A stretch of DNA of 29,825 nucleotides, from positions 1 to 29,825 of the IMG/VR virus record IMGVR_UViG_3300031951_000869; one strand, written 5' to 3'. The translations under genes were made by a program, and so were the position numbers. The stretch is from a virus. The notes below the pieces were generated by a model. It made no database searches. It was not told the origin of the DNA and saw only the letters and a list, made by a program, of their open reading frames with translations. This document shows positions 1-7,783 of this stretch, in pieces. How positions within the stretch are numbered: the first letter of the stretch is position 1; each line of letters opens with the position of its first letter.

Positions 1-381
1 TTAGATAGTACAGGTGATGCAAATAGTAATGTAGTGGTTAATAGTACTGCAACAGGATTTGCAATAGGAACAGGTGGTATAAATGGCGCACAATTAGCAA
101 AAGCTTGGGTTAATTTTGATGGAATAGGTACTGTATCTATAAGAGATAGTTATAGTGTAAGCAGCATAACAGATTTAGGAACTGGTACTTATGATGTGAA
201 TTTTTCTTCAACTTTTTCTACCATTCCAACTGTAGTAGCATCTACAAGTAATACAACAGTAAATACTAATTATGGTGTAAATGTAAATTCACATACAACT
301 TCTAAAGTACAGATATTTTGCACAGAAAACGGAGTCACTACAGATAAAGGAGTAGTTTCTGTAATTGTATTTAGAAATTGA
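1..381 (+). CDS. Tail fibre protein, C-terminal end (partial at left edge)
   Basis: The frame is open from base 1 and ends at TGA 379-381, so only the last 126 residues are present and the true start lies upstream. The sequence reads AKAWVNFDGIGTVSIRDSY followed by SSITDLGTGTYDVNF and ends in a short beta-rich tail (VVSVIVFRN). The 'AWVNFDG...IRDSYSVSSITD.GTG.Y.VNF' pattern is one I recognise from the C-terminal domain of many phage tail fibres, where it probably forms a trimeric tip or an attachment surface at the distal end of the fibre. Position next to other fibre-type genes fits. The exact fibre (long, short or side) cannot be told from this fragment. Confidence 0.8.
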   Translation, partial: LDSTGDANSNVVVNSTATGFAIGTGGINGAQLAKAWVNFDGIGTVSIRDSYSVSSITDLGTGTYDVNFSSTFSTIPTVVASTSNTTVNTNYGVNVNSHTTSKVQIFCTENGVTTDKGVVSVIVFRN

Positions 382-401
382 AATTAACTATATATAACTG
401 T

Positions 402-629
402 ATGAATGAAAAACGAATAATATACCCAACGGAAAATGGTGGAGTTGCTATAATAATACCATCAATAAATGCAAAAAATGCAGATGAAACTTATGACGAA
501 TTTATCACAAGAATTGCTGCAAAAGATGTACCATCAGGAACATCATATAAAATTGTACCAGTAGACGATATACCAACAGATAGAACCTTCAGAAACGCCT
601 GGGAATATCCTGTAGATCAACAACAATAA
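402..629 (+). CDS. Small fibre-associated phage protein, unknown function
   Basis: This encodes 75 residues beginning MNEKRIIYPTENGGVAIIIP. The frame is open further upstream to a TTG at 378, but ATG 402 starts the conserved-looking part and leaves a 20-base gap after the fibre stop. The C-terminal half contains VPSGTSYKIVPVDDIPTDRT and then FRNAWEY. Small phage proteins with a 'DIPxDRTFRNAWE' ending are common directly downstream of tail fibre genes, often paired with a small helical protein as here. No catalytic motif, signal peptide or membrane segment is visible. A role in fibre assembly is plausible only from position. No Shine-Dalgarno box precedes the start. Confidence 0.65.
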   Translation: MNEKRIIYPTENGGVAIIIPSINAKNADETYDEFITRIAAKDVPSGTSYKIVPVDDIPTDRTFRNAWEYPVDQQQ

Positions 630-635
630 TATCAT

Positions 636-881
636 ATGATAACAATAAATCTTGATAAAGCCAAAGAAATACAAAAAAATAGATGGAGAACCGCAAGAAA
701 ACCTATCTTAGAAAAATTAGATACAGAATTTATGCGTGCTGTTGAAAATGGTGATACAACCAAACAACAACAAATTGTAGCTAAAAAACAAGCTCTAAGA
801 GATGTTACCACCACCGATTTATCCACCATAACCACTCCAGAAGAACTTAAAAATGTTTGGCCGGATATATTAAGTCAATGA
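636..881 (+). CDS. Small helical protein, tail assembly chaperone-like
   Basis: This 81-residue protein starts at ATG 636, seven bases after the preceding stop. It is charged and mostly helical: MITINLDKAKEIQKNRWRTA, then a mid-region with EFMRAVENGD and KKQALRDVT, and a C-terminus TPEELKNVWPDIL. The pattern 'R..R.P.L..LD.EFMRA.E.GD ... KQALRD ... TPEELK..WP' resembles small phage proteins annotated as tail assembly chaperone-like (Phage_tail_APC type). It is paired with the small gene just upstream and sits between two fibre genes, so a chaperone or assembly role for the fibres is the best guess. The family assignment is from memory of the motif and is not certain. Confidence 0.6.
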   Translation: MITINLDKAKEIQKNRWRTARKPILEKLDTEFMRAVENGDTTKQQQIVAKKQALRDVTTTDLSTITTPEELKNVWPDILSQ

Positions 882-893
882 TATTTAATATAA

Positions 894-2213
894 ATGGCAC
901 TCAATCAATTAAGATCGGATCAATTATTAAGCGGATCTCTTTACCCAATAACCAGTAGTTGGGCACTTAGAGCTGTAAGCGCTTCTGTTTCCAATACCTC
1001 TAGTTACATATCCCCAACTTTTATTTCTGCATCCGCTGCAGCATCTGGATTTGGAACAGGCGGCGGATCATCATTGATTACCGGATCTACATATCCGATT
1101 ACAAGCAGTTGGGCAGAAACTTCTAGTATATCAATATCATCATCATTTTCAAATACATCAATAAGTTCGTCTTTTTCAACAACTTCTAGTTTTATATCGT
1201 CCAATTTTATCTCCTCTTCTGCTGCTGCATCTGGCTTTGGTCCACAATTAGTTACAGGATCAACATATCCTATCACAAGTAGTTGGGCAATAACTGCAAG
1301 TTTTTCAACAACATCTAGTTATATTTCGCCTACATTTATTTCAGCATCTGCCGCATCTTCTGGATTTGGTGTTGGTGGCGGCGGTGGCGGTGGAGGGATT
1401 TTAGTAAATACTTCAAGTTTAATTACAGCAACACTAACATCAAGCACTCAACAATTTGTAAGTGATGGAATTACAACGAATTATGGATTAAATGAACTTT
1501 CAAAAAGTGCAACTGATTTTATAGTGTTTGTAAATGGTATAGGACAAAGACCTACCGCAAGTTACAATGTAGTCAGTCAATCTACATTAGTATTTACTTC
1601 ACCACCTACATCAGGAAGTAATGTTGAAGTCAGATATTTTTCTACTGCCTTACAAGTAAGTTTTGCAACATCGTCAATAGGAGCAGAATATTATACAGGA
1701 AATAATAGTTCTTCTTTATTTTTATTGACTCAACAGTATGTGTATCACGATTATGATGTAATTGTTAGTTTGGACGGCCTGATACAAAAACCAACAATTG
1801 ATTATACAGTAAATTCTGGTTCGTATTTATCTTTTACAGTACCACCTCCCGATAATACTGATATTGAAGTTAGATATATAGTGGTTACTACTACTGCAAT
1901 TAGTACTACTCCAAAAGCAGTTCCACCTACTATTTTAACAGGAACAAATATTGATTGGTTAATAAATGATAATTTTGAAAAACAAGTTTCTAATTCCGAA
2001 TCATATACATTTACAAATACATTTTCTGGTAAATCTTTGGTATTTATATTAGCAAATACAGGATCTTCTACTGTTATACCTATATTTCCATCAACAGTAA
2101 AATGGTCTGCTGGTATTTCTCCACAAGGAACACTTTCAAATTATGTTTCGGTTTATACATTTTATAAATCAAATTATTATCTATTGGGAAATTGTGTGGA
2201 GAATTATTTATGA
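894..2213 (+). CDS. Ser/Thr-rich tail fibre protein with internal repeats
   Basis: This 439-residue structural protein has three parts. Residues about 1-165 hold three degenerate repeats built on 'YPITSSWA' followed by 'FIS.SAA.SGFG', then a run of about eight glycines. Residues about 175-345 hold two copies of a fibre module, each with the pattern 'vFVNGIxQxPTxxYxV....L.FT.PP...xxEVRY'. The C-terminal about 90 residues (GTNIDWLINDNFEKQV to the end) look like a compact tip domain with KSLVFILANTGSS and TVKWSAG. Ser/Thr/Ala/Gly repeats of this type occur in the shafts of tail fibres of many environmental phages. ATG 894 follows ATATTTAATATAA without a Shine-Dalgarno box. It overlaps the next gene by ATGA. 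Confidence 0.75.
   Translation: MALNQLRSDQLLSGSLYPITSSWALRAVSASVSNTSSYISPTFISASAAASGFGTGGGSSLITGSTYPITSSWAETSSISISSSFSNTSISSSFSTTSSFISSNFISSSAAASGFGPQLVTGSTYPITSSWAITASFSTTSSYISPTFISASAASSGFGVGGGGGGGGILVNTSSLITATLTSSTQQFVSDGITTNYGLNELSKSATDFIVFVNGIGQRPTASYNVVSQSTLVFTSPPTSGSNVEVRYFSTALQVSFATSSIGAEYYTGNNSSSLFLLTQQYVYHDYDVIVSLDGLIQKPTIDYTVNSGSYLSFTVPPPDNTDIEVRYIVVTTTAISTTPKAVPPTILTGTNIDWLINDNFEKQVSNSESYTFTNTFSGKSLVFILANTGSSTVIPIFPSTVKWSAGISPQGTLSNYVSVYTFYKSNYYLLGNCVENYL
937..1372 (+). repeat. Three degenerate in-frame repeats in fibre shaft
   Basis: Near-identical blocks encoding 'YPITSSWA' lie at about 937-965, 1087-1115 and 1261-1289. Each is followed by a block encoding 'F-I-S-x-S-A-A-x-S-G-F-G' (about 1018-1057, 1204-1242, 1336-1372). 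The copies differ mainly at synonymous positions and in the length of the Ser-rich spacer. They are part of the coding sequence, probably shaft repeats, and could serve as sites for recombination between fibre genes. Confidence 0.75.
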
Positions 2214-2686
2214 CAAACAATTTTTTTGTTTTTTATAGAGCATACGATCCAAATCTTTTAAATTTTCAAGAACCAATAACATTGGAAAATGCAGATCCGT
2301 TTTTGTTTGAAAATACAAGCAGTTACATTTATAAAGAATATACATCCATATTAAATTTTTCATCCCGATATAATAATAGACTTGATCCTGAGTTTGGTAA
2401 CATTACTTTGAATTTAAAAACAAACTACTTTGTTTCAGAATCAATCAATTCAATATCTAATACAATAGATTTGGAAAATAATCGTTCTATACTTTACGAA
2501 AATAACGAGTTAATTTATTTAGAATACAATTTACAAATTACGGCTAGTGCTGAATCTGGAAGTTATAATGTTTCACTAGGAACATATTATTATCCTGCAG
2601 AAAATATTTCCACAGGAAGTACTATTTTATTAGAAAATTCAAGATCTCTTTATTTAGAAGATTTTAGTGAATTTTTACTTGAATGA
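2210..2686 (+). CDS. Unknown virion-region protein, 158 residues
   Basis: ATG 2210 overlaps the stop of the preceding fibre gene (ATGA), which indicates translational coupling; this choice is better than a GTG at 2192. The protein begins MTNNFFVFYRAYDPNLLNF and is rich in Asn, Ser, Tyr and Glu. It contains three spaced 'L/I-x-LEN' blocks (ITLENADPFLFEN, IDLENNRSILYEN, ILLENSRSLYLED), which form an internal imperfect repeat of unknown meaning. No known enzyme motif, signal peptide or transmembrane helix is visible. Its place between fibre genes suggests a virion or fibre-associated protein, but I do not recognise the family. Confidence 0.65.
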   Translation: MTNNFFVFYRAYDPNLLNFQEPITLENADPFLFENTSSYIYKEYTSILNFSSRYNNRLDPEFGNITLNLKTNYFVSESINSISNTIDLENNRSILYENNELIYLEYNLQITASAESGSYNVSLGTYYYPAENISTGSTILLENSRSLYLEDFSEFLLE

Positions 2687-2747
2687 ACGAGTGTCCTTTA
2701 TTAATTATAATAATATAAATTTTTAAAAAGTGATACTTATTATTTGA

Positions 2748-4061
2748 ATGAATAAAGATATTTCATATAGTTTATCTGGTAATGTACGTTTATTTGTAAA
2801 AGAAAATGGACAGATAATTAAAGATAGTGGTAATATCAAAAATTTAATTTTAAATTTGGGAATGGATCAAATCGCATATAAACCATTCGCTGAATTGACA
2901 ACATGTTGTATAATTGGTACCGGCAGTGCTGAAACAAGAAAAACATCAAATCCTGATGTAGTAAATTACACATCGGGAAATGGTTATAATCCAAATAATT
3001 ATAATTCTTTGGTTTATAGAAGTGCAAGTATTGTTACATTTTTGAATACACATCCAACTGCAAGTCCGGTGATTAATTCGGATGTAAATAATGTTATAAA
3101 AATTGAAAACGATGGGGAATATTCTATTTCTTCAATATTATCTCCATTAACATGTAGTGTAACTAATATAAATGGTACGATTCCTACAGGTGTAACATTT
3201 AATAATAATTATACCATTTATCTTGCAAATCAAACCACAATGTCAGCAGAACTATATAGAATAGGAGGTACAAATGACAATTCATTGACTCCTGATTCCC
3301 CATTGGGATATTATGGTGTTTGTTCTTCACAGTTACAAAATAATGGAGTAAAACATACAAGAATTTATTACTTAAATACAGTCACAACGACATTATCTAC
3401 TACAGTTAGAGAAATAGGATTTGGATGGTCACCTGTGTCAAATTCTCCAACATTATTTAGTAGAATAAGATTGACAGAAGGACCAAGTGGTTCGGCAGTA
3501 ACATTAAATAGCGGTCAAGAATTAATAGTTTTATACGAATTAAATATTGGAATAAGTCCAATTACACCCATTTCTTCATCAACTCTTTTATCAACAACTG
3601 TCAGTGGAAGTGTACAATGTGAATCATACGGATTAAGTAAAGTTACACCAAGTGGAAGAACTGGCTATTTTGATGCCGGATTTCACGGAAATGAACCATA
3701 TTATTATAATAATTATAATATATACGGTTTGCCTACAAGTTCATATGGTGGACTTTATATTTATACATCATCTGATTCATCTTCATTTTCCTCTTGGGGA
3801 ACAAATATAAATAGAACAAGTAATTATGTTACAAAATCAATTTATTATGTATCACCATACACATCATCACGATATTCTATAAATAAAGTTGCTATTTTTA
3901 ATGATGCAGAATCAATCAATTCAGATATCAGATCATTCGGAATAGGTGTAAATGATAATAAAAATTTAATTTCATTTTTATTTAATTCTTCTCAAAATAA
4001 ACAAAGCGGATATTTATTAAGTATATCTCAATCATTTAATTGGTCAAGAGTTTTAAGTTAA
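2748..4061 (+). CDS. Putative tail fibre/structural protein, 437 residues
   Basis: The protein starts MNKDISYSLSGNVRLFVKEN and has an N-terminal stretch with KNLILNLGMDQIAYKPFAEL followed by a Cys-Cys pair and IGTGSAE. The 'N.ILN.GLD.I ... F......IGTGS' arrangement resembles the N-terminal domain of phage fibre-type proteins that carry a small sandwich fold. The middle and C-terminal parts are rich in Ser, Thr, Tyr and Asn and look beta-structured (for example STTVREIGFGWSP, near residues 220-230). It follows a 61-base AT-rich gap and precedes the glycine-rich gene cluster by three bases. Host-recognition function is inferred from composition and neighbours only. Confidence 0.65.
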   Translation: MNKDISYSLSGNVRLFVKENGQIIKDSGNIKNLILNLGMDQIAYKPFAELTTCCIIGTGSAETRKTSNPDVVNYTSGNGYNPNNYNSLVYRSASIVTFLNTHPTASPVINSDVNNVIKIENDGEYSISSILSPLTCSVTNINGTIPTGVTFNNNYTIYLANQTTMSAELYRIGGTNDNSLTPDSPLGYYGVCSSQLQNNGVKHTRIYYLNTVTTTLSTTVREIGFGWSPVSNSPTLFSRIRLTEGPSGSAVTLNSGQELIVLYELNIGISPITPISSSTLLSTTVSGSVQCESYGLSKVTPSGRTGYFDAGFHGNEPYYYNNYNIYGLPTSSYGGLYIYTSSDSSSFSSWGTNINRTSNYVTKSIYYVSPYTSSRYSINKVAIFNDAESINSDIRSFGIGVNDNKNLISFLFNSSQNKQSGYLLSISQSFNWSRVLS

Positions 4062-4064
4062 AAT

Positions 4065-5201
4065 ATGCCAACAAGAATTTCAGATTTATCAGAGTTTTAT
4101 ACGGTAAGCGCATCTATGTATGTGCCTATCGTTGATTTATTGGCAACGGGATCAAATAAAAATAAAAAAATTAGTTTGATTGAGTTGTTTAAGTTTTATC
4201 AAACAACATCATCATATACAACAACTACTCCTGGATTTTTCTATTTTGGAGACAATAGAGACGGCGACGGTAATTTTTCAAGCAGTGTTCAAGTAAGTTC
4301 GTCATTTTCATCGGTAACTGATGGAGATCCCATAATAAAAAATTTTAGCAGTTTATTTATATCAGAAAGTTTATTGATTTCTCCAACTAATAGATGTGAC
4401 GGAATGTTAATATTTGTTGATGGAGATTGCATAATCAGCGGATCATTGAGTATGACTGCAAAAGGCGCATCTGGTGTTGGTATAGACGCATCATTCTTTC
4501 CATTAAATCCTCCAAATTTAGGATATTATTGGAATGATGTAGTTTTTCCATCATCTTCATATAGATCATTAGTTTCTTTTACCGGATCTGCCGGAAACTC
4601 AAATTCGGTTAGTACTACAGGTTCAAATGGTAGATCTTTACAATTATTAGGATCTGGAAGTGGATATAGTGGTGGCGGTGCATCAGGAGGATCAGGAGCT
4701 GTTCCAACATTTGGTGGATCTGGAAGTGCAGGAACATCTTTTAGTGGTGGCAGTGGTGGCGGTGGAGCTGGTTCTGGTTCTGCATTTTTTGGAGGACATG
4801 CTGCATTAAATGGAGGTGCAGGTGGAAATGCAGGAAGTGGTGGAGGTGCTGGTGCGGGTAATCCTGGAGGCAATCCTAATGGAGGAGAAGGTACAGGTGG
4901 ATTGTTAATATTAATGGTAAAGGGAAATTTACTTATTGGTCCATCAGGAAGTATTAGATCAAACGGATCAAATGGTGGAAATGCGGTATCAGTTAATGGT
5001 GGTGGTGGTGGTGGTTCCGGTGGTGGTGTAGTGTATGTATACTATGGAAAATCATTTACTAGTAGTAGTTCGTCACCCGCTATAACTGTAACAGGAGGAA
5101 TTGGTGGGGCTGGTTCTGGATCTGGTTTAAGAGGAGGAGATGGCGGAACAGGAAGTTTAATAATTTCAAATTTATACCAAAGATATCCTATCATATATTA
5201 A
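4065..5201 (+). CDS. Glycine-rich tail adhesin-like protein, paralog 1
   Basis: This 378-residue protein has an N-terminal adaptor of about 45 residues (MPTRISDLSEF...VPIVDL...KKISLIELF), a beta-rich section with a conserved block RCDGMLIFVDGDCIISGSLS, and then a glycine-rich domain from about residue 190 to 370. Within the Gly domain are runs such as GGSGGGGAGSG and two conserved hydrophobic strands, 'GTGGLLILMVKGNL' and 'GGGVVYVYYGKSF'. Two paralogs with the same architecture follow at once. The 'RISDL......L.VVDL.....KKISL' adaptor is common at the N-terminus of phage fibre proteins, where it probably docks on the virion. Gly-rich domains of this type recall the polyglycine-II adhesin gp38 of phage S16; that comparison is inference. 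Confidence 0.75.
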   Translation: MPTRISDLSEFYTVSASMYVPIVDLLATGSNKNKKISLIELFKFYQTTSSYTTTTPGFFYFGDNRDGDGNFSSSVQVSSSFSSVTDGDPIIKNFSSLFISESLLISPTNRCDGMLIFVDGDCIISGSLSMTAKGASGVGIDASFFPLNPPNLGYYWNDVVFPSSSYRSLVSFTGSAGNSNSVSTTGSNGRSLQLLGSGSGYSGGGASGGSGAVPTFGGSGSAGTSFSGGSGGGGAGSGSAFFGGHAALNGGAGGNAGSGGGAGAGNPGGNPNGGEGTGGLLILMVKGNLLIGPSGSIRSNGSNGGNAVSVNGGGGGGSGGGVVYVYYGKSFTSSSSSPAITVTGGIGGAGSGSGLRGGDGGTGSLIISNLYQRYPIIY

Positions 5202-5205
5202 CATT

Positions 5206-6255
5206 ATGCCAAATAGAAGAATTACAGATTTAACCGAATCAACCATGACAACAAGCAGTTATTATATGACTGTTTATGATCCAAACGAAACAAGTGATAT
5301 ACAGCCAGACGGATATATTGATTATAATAAAAAAATTGCATTGAAAAATTTTGCTAATTTGCCTAGTCAATCCGCATTAACTTGGTATGGTACAGGAGCT
5401 GATGGTGATTTTACATCTACTGGAAGTGTAAGTTTTACTACTACAAATGATCAAGATGTATTGGTAAAAAACTATAAAAATTTCACTTTAAATGTAGGAC
5501 ATACCGTTACTGTATCTAATAGATGTAAAGGGTTGTTAATTTATATAGGAGGAGATTGTGTAATAGATGGTACTTTAACAATGACCGGAAAAGGAGCAAA
5601 TTCAATTGGAAGTGTTGCACATTATGTGTATCAAGCCAAAGGATTTATGGGTAGTTATGTGCCTATGTTATTTTTTCCTACATCATCTTTAACTGGTCAT
5701 ATACCTATATATCCTCAAGGTGCTGCTGGTGGTGGACCTGGTGCAAATGGAGTTGCTGCATCGCTTGGACAAACTGGCGGAGGAGGTGGTGGATACTTAG
5801 GTAATTCTGGAAGTTTTGGTACAAGTTGGAGTGGTGGTTCTGGTGGTGGTTCGGGACCATCCGCAACAGCTGGTGCATTGTATGCCGGTGCAGGTGGAAA
5901 TGCAGTAACTACAAATTTTGGTGGAGGTGCAGGAAATCCTGGTGGTACATCAGGTGGTGGTACAGGTGTATCAGGTGGTACAGGAACTGGTGGACTTATT
6001 ATGTTGGTTGTAAAAGGATCATTAACAATTGGATCTACTGGAATTATTAGTGCAAATGGAGTATCAGGAGGAACAGGAACAGCTGGCGGTGGAGGTGGAT
6101 CAGGAGGAGGAAGAGTAATTATTTTATATACTAGATCATATGTAAATAATGGAAGCATTACAGTTAGTGGTGGTGCTGGTGGTGGTACTGCGCCATTAAA
6201 TGGTGGAACAGGTGGTGCAGGATCTGTAACTTTAAGAGAAATATCAATATTTTAA
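5206..6255 (+). CDS. Glycine-rich tail adhesin-like protein, paralog 2
   Basis: This 349-residue protein is the second member of the tandem trio. It begins MPNRRITDLTEST, the adaptor seen in its neighbours, followed by 'DYNKKIALKNF'. The middle block NRCKGLLIYIGGDCVIDGTL matches the RCDG block of paralog 1 and the PCRG block of paralog 3. The Gly-rich domain starts near residue 170 (AAGGGPGANG) and ends with the strand pair 'GTGGLIMLVVKGSL' and 'GGGRVIILYTRSY', and finally GGTGGAGSVTL. The gap to paralog 1 is four bases and to paralog 3 twelve bases. It probably is a receptor-binding or fibre-tip protein. A long proline-rich frame on the opposite strand is only the shadow of the Gly codons. 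Confidence 0.75.
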   Translation: MPNRRITDLTESTMTTSSYYMTVYDPNETSDIQPDGYIDYNKKIALKNFANLPSQSALTWYGTGADGDFTSTGSVSFTTTNDQDVLVKNYKNFTLNVGHTVTVSNRCKGLLIYIGGDCVIDGTLTMTGKGANSIGSVAHYVYQAKGFMGSYVPMLFFPTSSLTGHIPIYPQGAAGGGPGANGVAASLGQTGGGGGGYLGNSGSFGTSWSGGSGGGSGPSATAGALYAGAGGNAVTTNFGGGAGNPGGTSGGGTGVSGGTGTGGLIMLVVKGSLTIGSTGIISANGVSGGTGTAGGGGGSGGGRVIILYTRSYVNNGSITVSGGAGGGTAPLNGGTGGAGSVTLREISIF

Positions 6256-6267
6256 AAATTTAATATT

Positions 6268-7464
6268 ATGGGAATAAGAATATCAGACATGCCTGTTTTG
6301 ACAGGAAGTAAAACAAATGACAATTCATTGCTTTTGATTACCGACTTATCTGGATCTACATCAGATCTACAAAATAGAAAATTAAAAATTTCTACATTCA
6401 ATCAAATTTTTAGTAACAATAAATTATTGGATGGACTATCTTCATATGAAAATTTTTATGGAACAGGAGAAGAAGGCGATGTTATATTTTCATCAAATAC
6501 TAATATTCCATCGGATAATCATGGAGAAATAGTAGTAAAACAATATAAAAATTGTACAATTAATTTAGGTGTTACTGTTACAACATCAAATCCATGTAGA
6601 GGTTTAGTGATTTTTTGTACAGGAGATTTAAATGTTGCCGGTACATTAACAATGACTGCGAAAGGTGGTGGTGTAGGTAATAAAGCAACAGAATTTAATT
6701 ATAACATTCCTGATACTTCTTTGAGTTTCAATACATCCAGCAATGGTGGATCAGGTGTTCAAAGTTGGAATTTTTCCCCTAGTGGAAGCATATGGTATCC
6801 TAAATATAGACAAACAGTACCATTAAGAAATCCGGTTGCTGTTACTGTAGCACCTGCAGCAGGTACAGCTGGTGTATTTTCTTGTGGTGGGGGTGGAGGT
6901 GGTGGTGTCGGAGGAAGCACTTGCCCTACTGGTCCTTCTGCTGGAGGTCCTGGCGGAAATGGTGGTTATGGATCTTTATTTGCCGGAGGTGGAGGTGGTG
7001 GAGGTGGTGGTGCGGCATGGTGTTCGTTTGCGCCTGCTGGTACCAGTGCTATAGGTGAAATTGGTGGTTCAGGTGGTTTTGCCACAACAGGTGGACCTGG
7101 TGTAGGTGGTGGTGGGGGTGGTGCAGGTACACCAGCAGGAACTGGTGGGTCATCTTCAGCTGGAAGTGGTACCGCAACACCTAGTTCGCCAGGATCAACA
7201 GGAACAGGTGGATTGCTCATTGTTATTGTCAGAGGAAATGTATCCAATACAGGAACAATAAGTTCAAATGGATCTAATGGTGGTGCCGGTGGAACAGGAA
7301 ATGCTGCCAGTGGGGCTCCTGGAGGATCTTCTGGAGGTGGAAGAATAATTATTGTTTATGGAGGCACTTACAGTAATACAGGAACAGTACAAGCTAATGG
7401 AGGTGGATCGCCTGGTTCATCTGGCGGTGCGGGTTCAATTACAGTACAAAAAGTTGATCAATGA
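6268..7464 (+). CDS. Glycine-rich tail adhesin-like protein, paralog 3
   Basis: This 398-residue protein is the third and most glycine-rich copy. The N-terminus MGIRISDMPVLTGSKTNDNS with 'LLLITDLSGSTSD' is the clearest version of the adaptor. The block NPCRGLVIFCTGDLNVAGTL matches the two upstream paralogs. The Gly domain (about residues 195-395) has runs of up to nine glycines, a few cysteines near its start (CGGGG, CPTG, WCSF), and the conserved strands 'GTGGLLIVIVRGNV' and 'SGGGRIIIVYGGTY'. Its stop overlaps an ATG (7461-7464). It likely forms an adhesin or fibre tip in the virion. The mucus or receptor partner cannot be read from sequence. Confidence 0.75.
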   Translation: MGIRISDMPVLTGSKTNDNSLLLITDLSGSTSDLQNRKLKISTFNQIFSNNKLLDGLSSYENFYGTGEEGDVIFSSNTNIPSDNHGEIVVKQYKNCTINLGVTVTTSNPCRGLVIFCTGDLNVAGTLTMTAKGGGVGNKATEFNYNIPDTSLSFNTSSNGGSGVQSWNFSPSGSIWYPKYRQTVPLRNPVAVTVAPAAGTAGVFSCGGGGGGGVGGSTCPTGPSAGGPGGNGGYGSLFAGGGGGGGGGAAWCSFAPAGTSAIGEIGGSGGFATTGGPGVGGGGGGAGTPAGTGGSSSAGSGTATPSSPGSTGTGGLLIVIVRGNVSNTGTISSNGSNGGAGGTGNAASGAPGGSSGGGRIIIVYGGTYSNTGTVQANGGGSPGSSGGAGSITVQKVDQ

Positions 7465-7475
7465 TATTTATAGAT

Positions 7476-7772
7476 ATGAAATATATTATAATACACAACA
7501 TAGAAGATAAACAAAGTAGGGAATTTGTTGCAACATATGGTTCTAGAGAAGATGTTGAAGTTGAATTGGATGATGGAGGACCAATACGGATAAAATATCC
7601 ATATTTAAGTGCATTTCCTACAGTTATAATACCAGTTCCTGATTATAAAATATATAATGATGATTTATCGTATACATTGGTTACAGGATCATTGGATTAT
7701 ATTAGATGTCCTGATTCTTGGGCACAAGTCCAAGAAAGAATTGATTATTGGAACATTAGAAAAAACTTTTGA
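7476..7772 (+). CDS. Small protein of unknown function in fibre region
   Basis: The frame is open from ATG 7461, which overlaps the preceding stop, but I favour ATG 7476 because it directly follows ATATTTATAGAT, the same element found in front of several other starts; that gives 98 residues instead of 103. The protein begins MKYIIIHNIEDKQSREFVAT and is acidic, with a C-terminal region CPDSWAQVQERIDYWNIRK. It is similar in size and placement to the small gene at 402-629, and could be a fibre-associated or assembly factor. I recognise no family and no catalytic motif. Confidence 0.6.
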   Translation: MKYIIIHNIEDKQSREFVATYGSREDVEVELDDGGPIRIKYPYLSAFPTVIIPVPDYKIYNDDLSYTLVTGSLDYIRCPDSWAQVQERIDYWNIRKNF

Positions 7773-7783
7773 TAATTATATAA

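Noticed and set aside
937-1372. Spaced repeats as a CRISPR-like array
   Set aside because: Repeats are degenerate, in codon phase, and encode the same peptide; spacers are Ser-rich coding sequence.
2687-2747. AAGTGATACTT as a hairpin regulator in the gap before 2748
   Set aside because: Only four base pairs with a three-base loop in AT-rich DNA; no support for function.
3756-3765. Exact TATATTTATA inside the gene at 2748-4061 as a promoter
   Set aside because: It is within an intact coding sequence, far from any start codon, and is expected by chance in such AT-rich DNA; it serves as a warning on motif specificity.
4526-4873. Long proline-rich open frame on the minus strand, with similar ones at 5715-6158 and 6966-7247
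   Set aside because: These are reverse-complement shadows of Gly codons (GGN read as NCC). They lie wholly inside the glycine-rich + strand genes and have no independent start context.
4650-5190. Collagen-like triple helix in the glycine-rich proteins
   Set aside because: There is no regular G-X-Y periodicity; glycine runs and pairs dominate.
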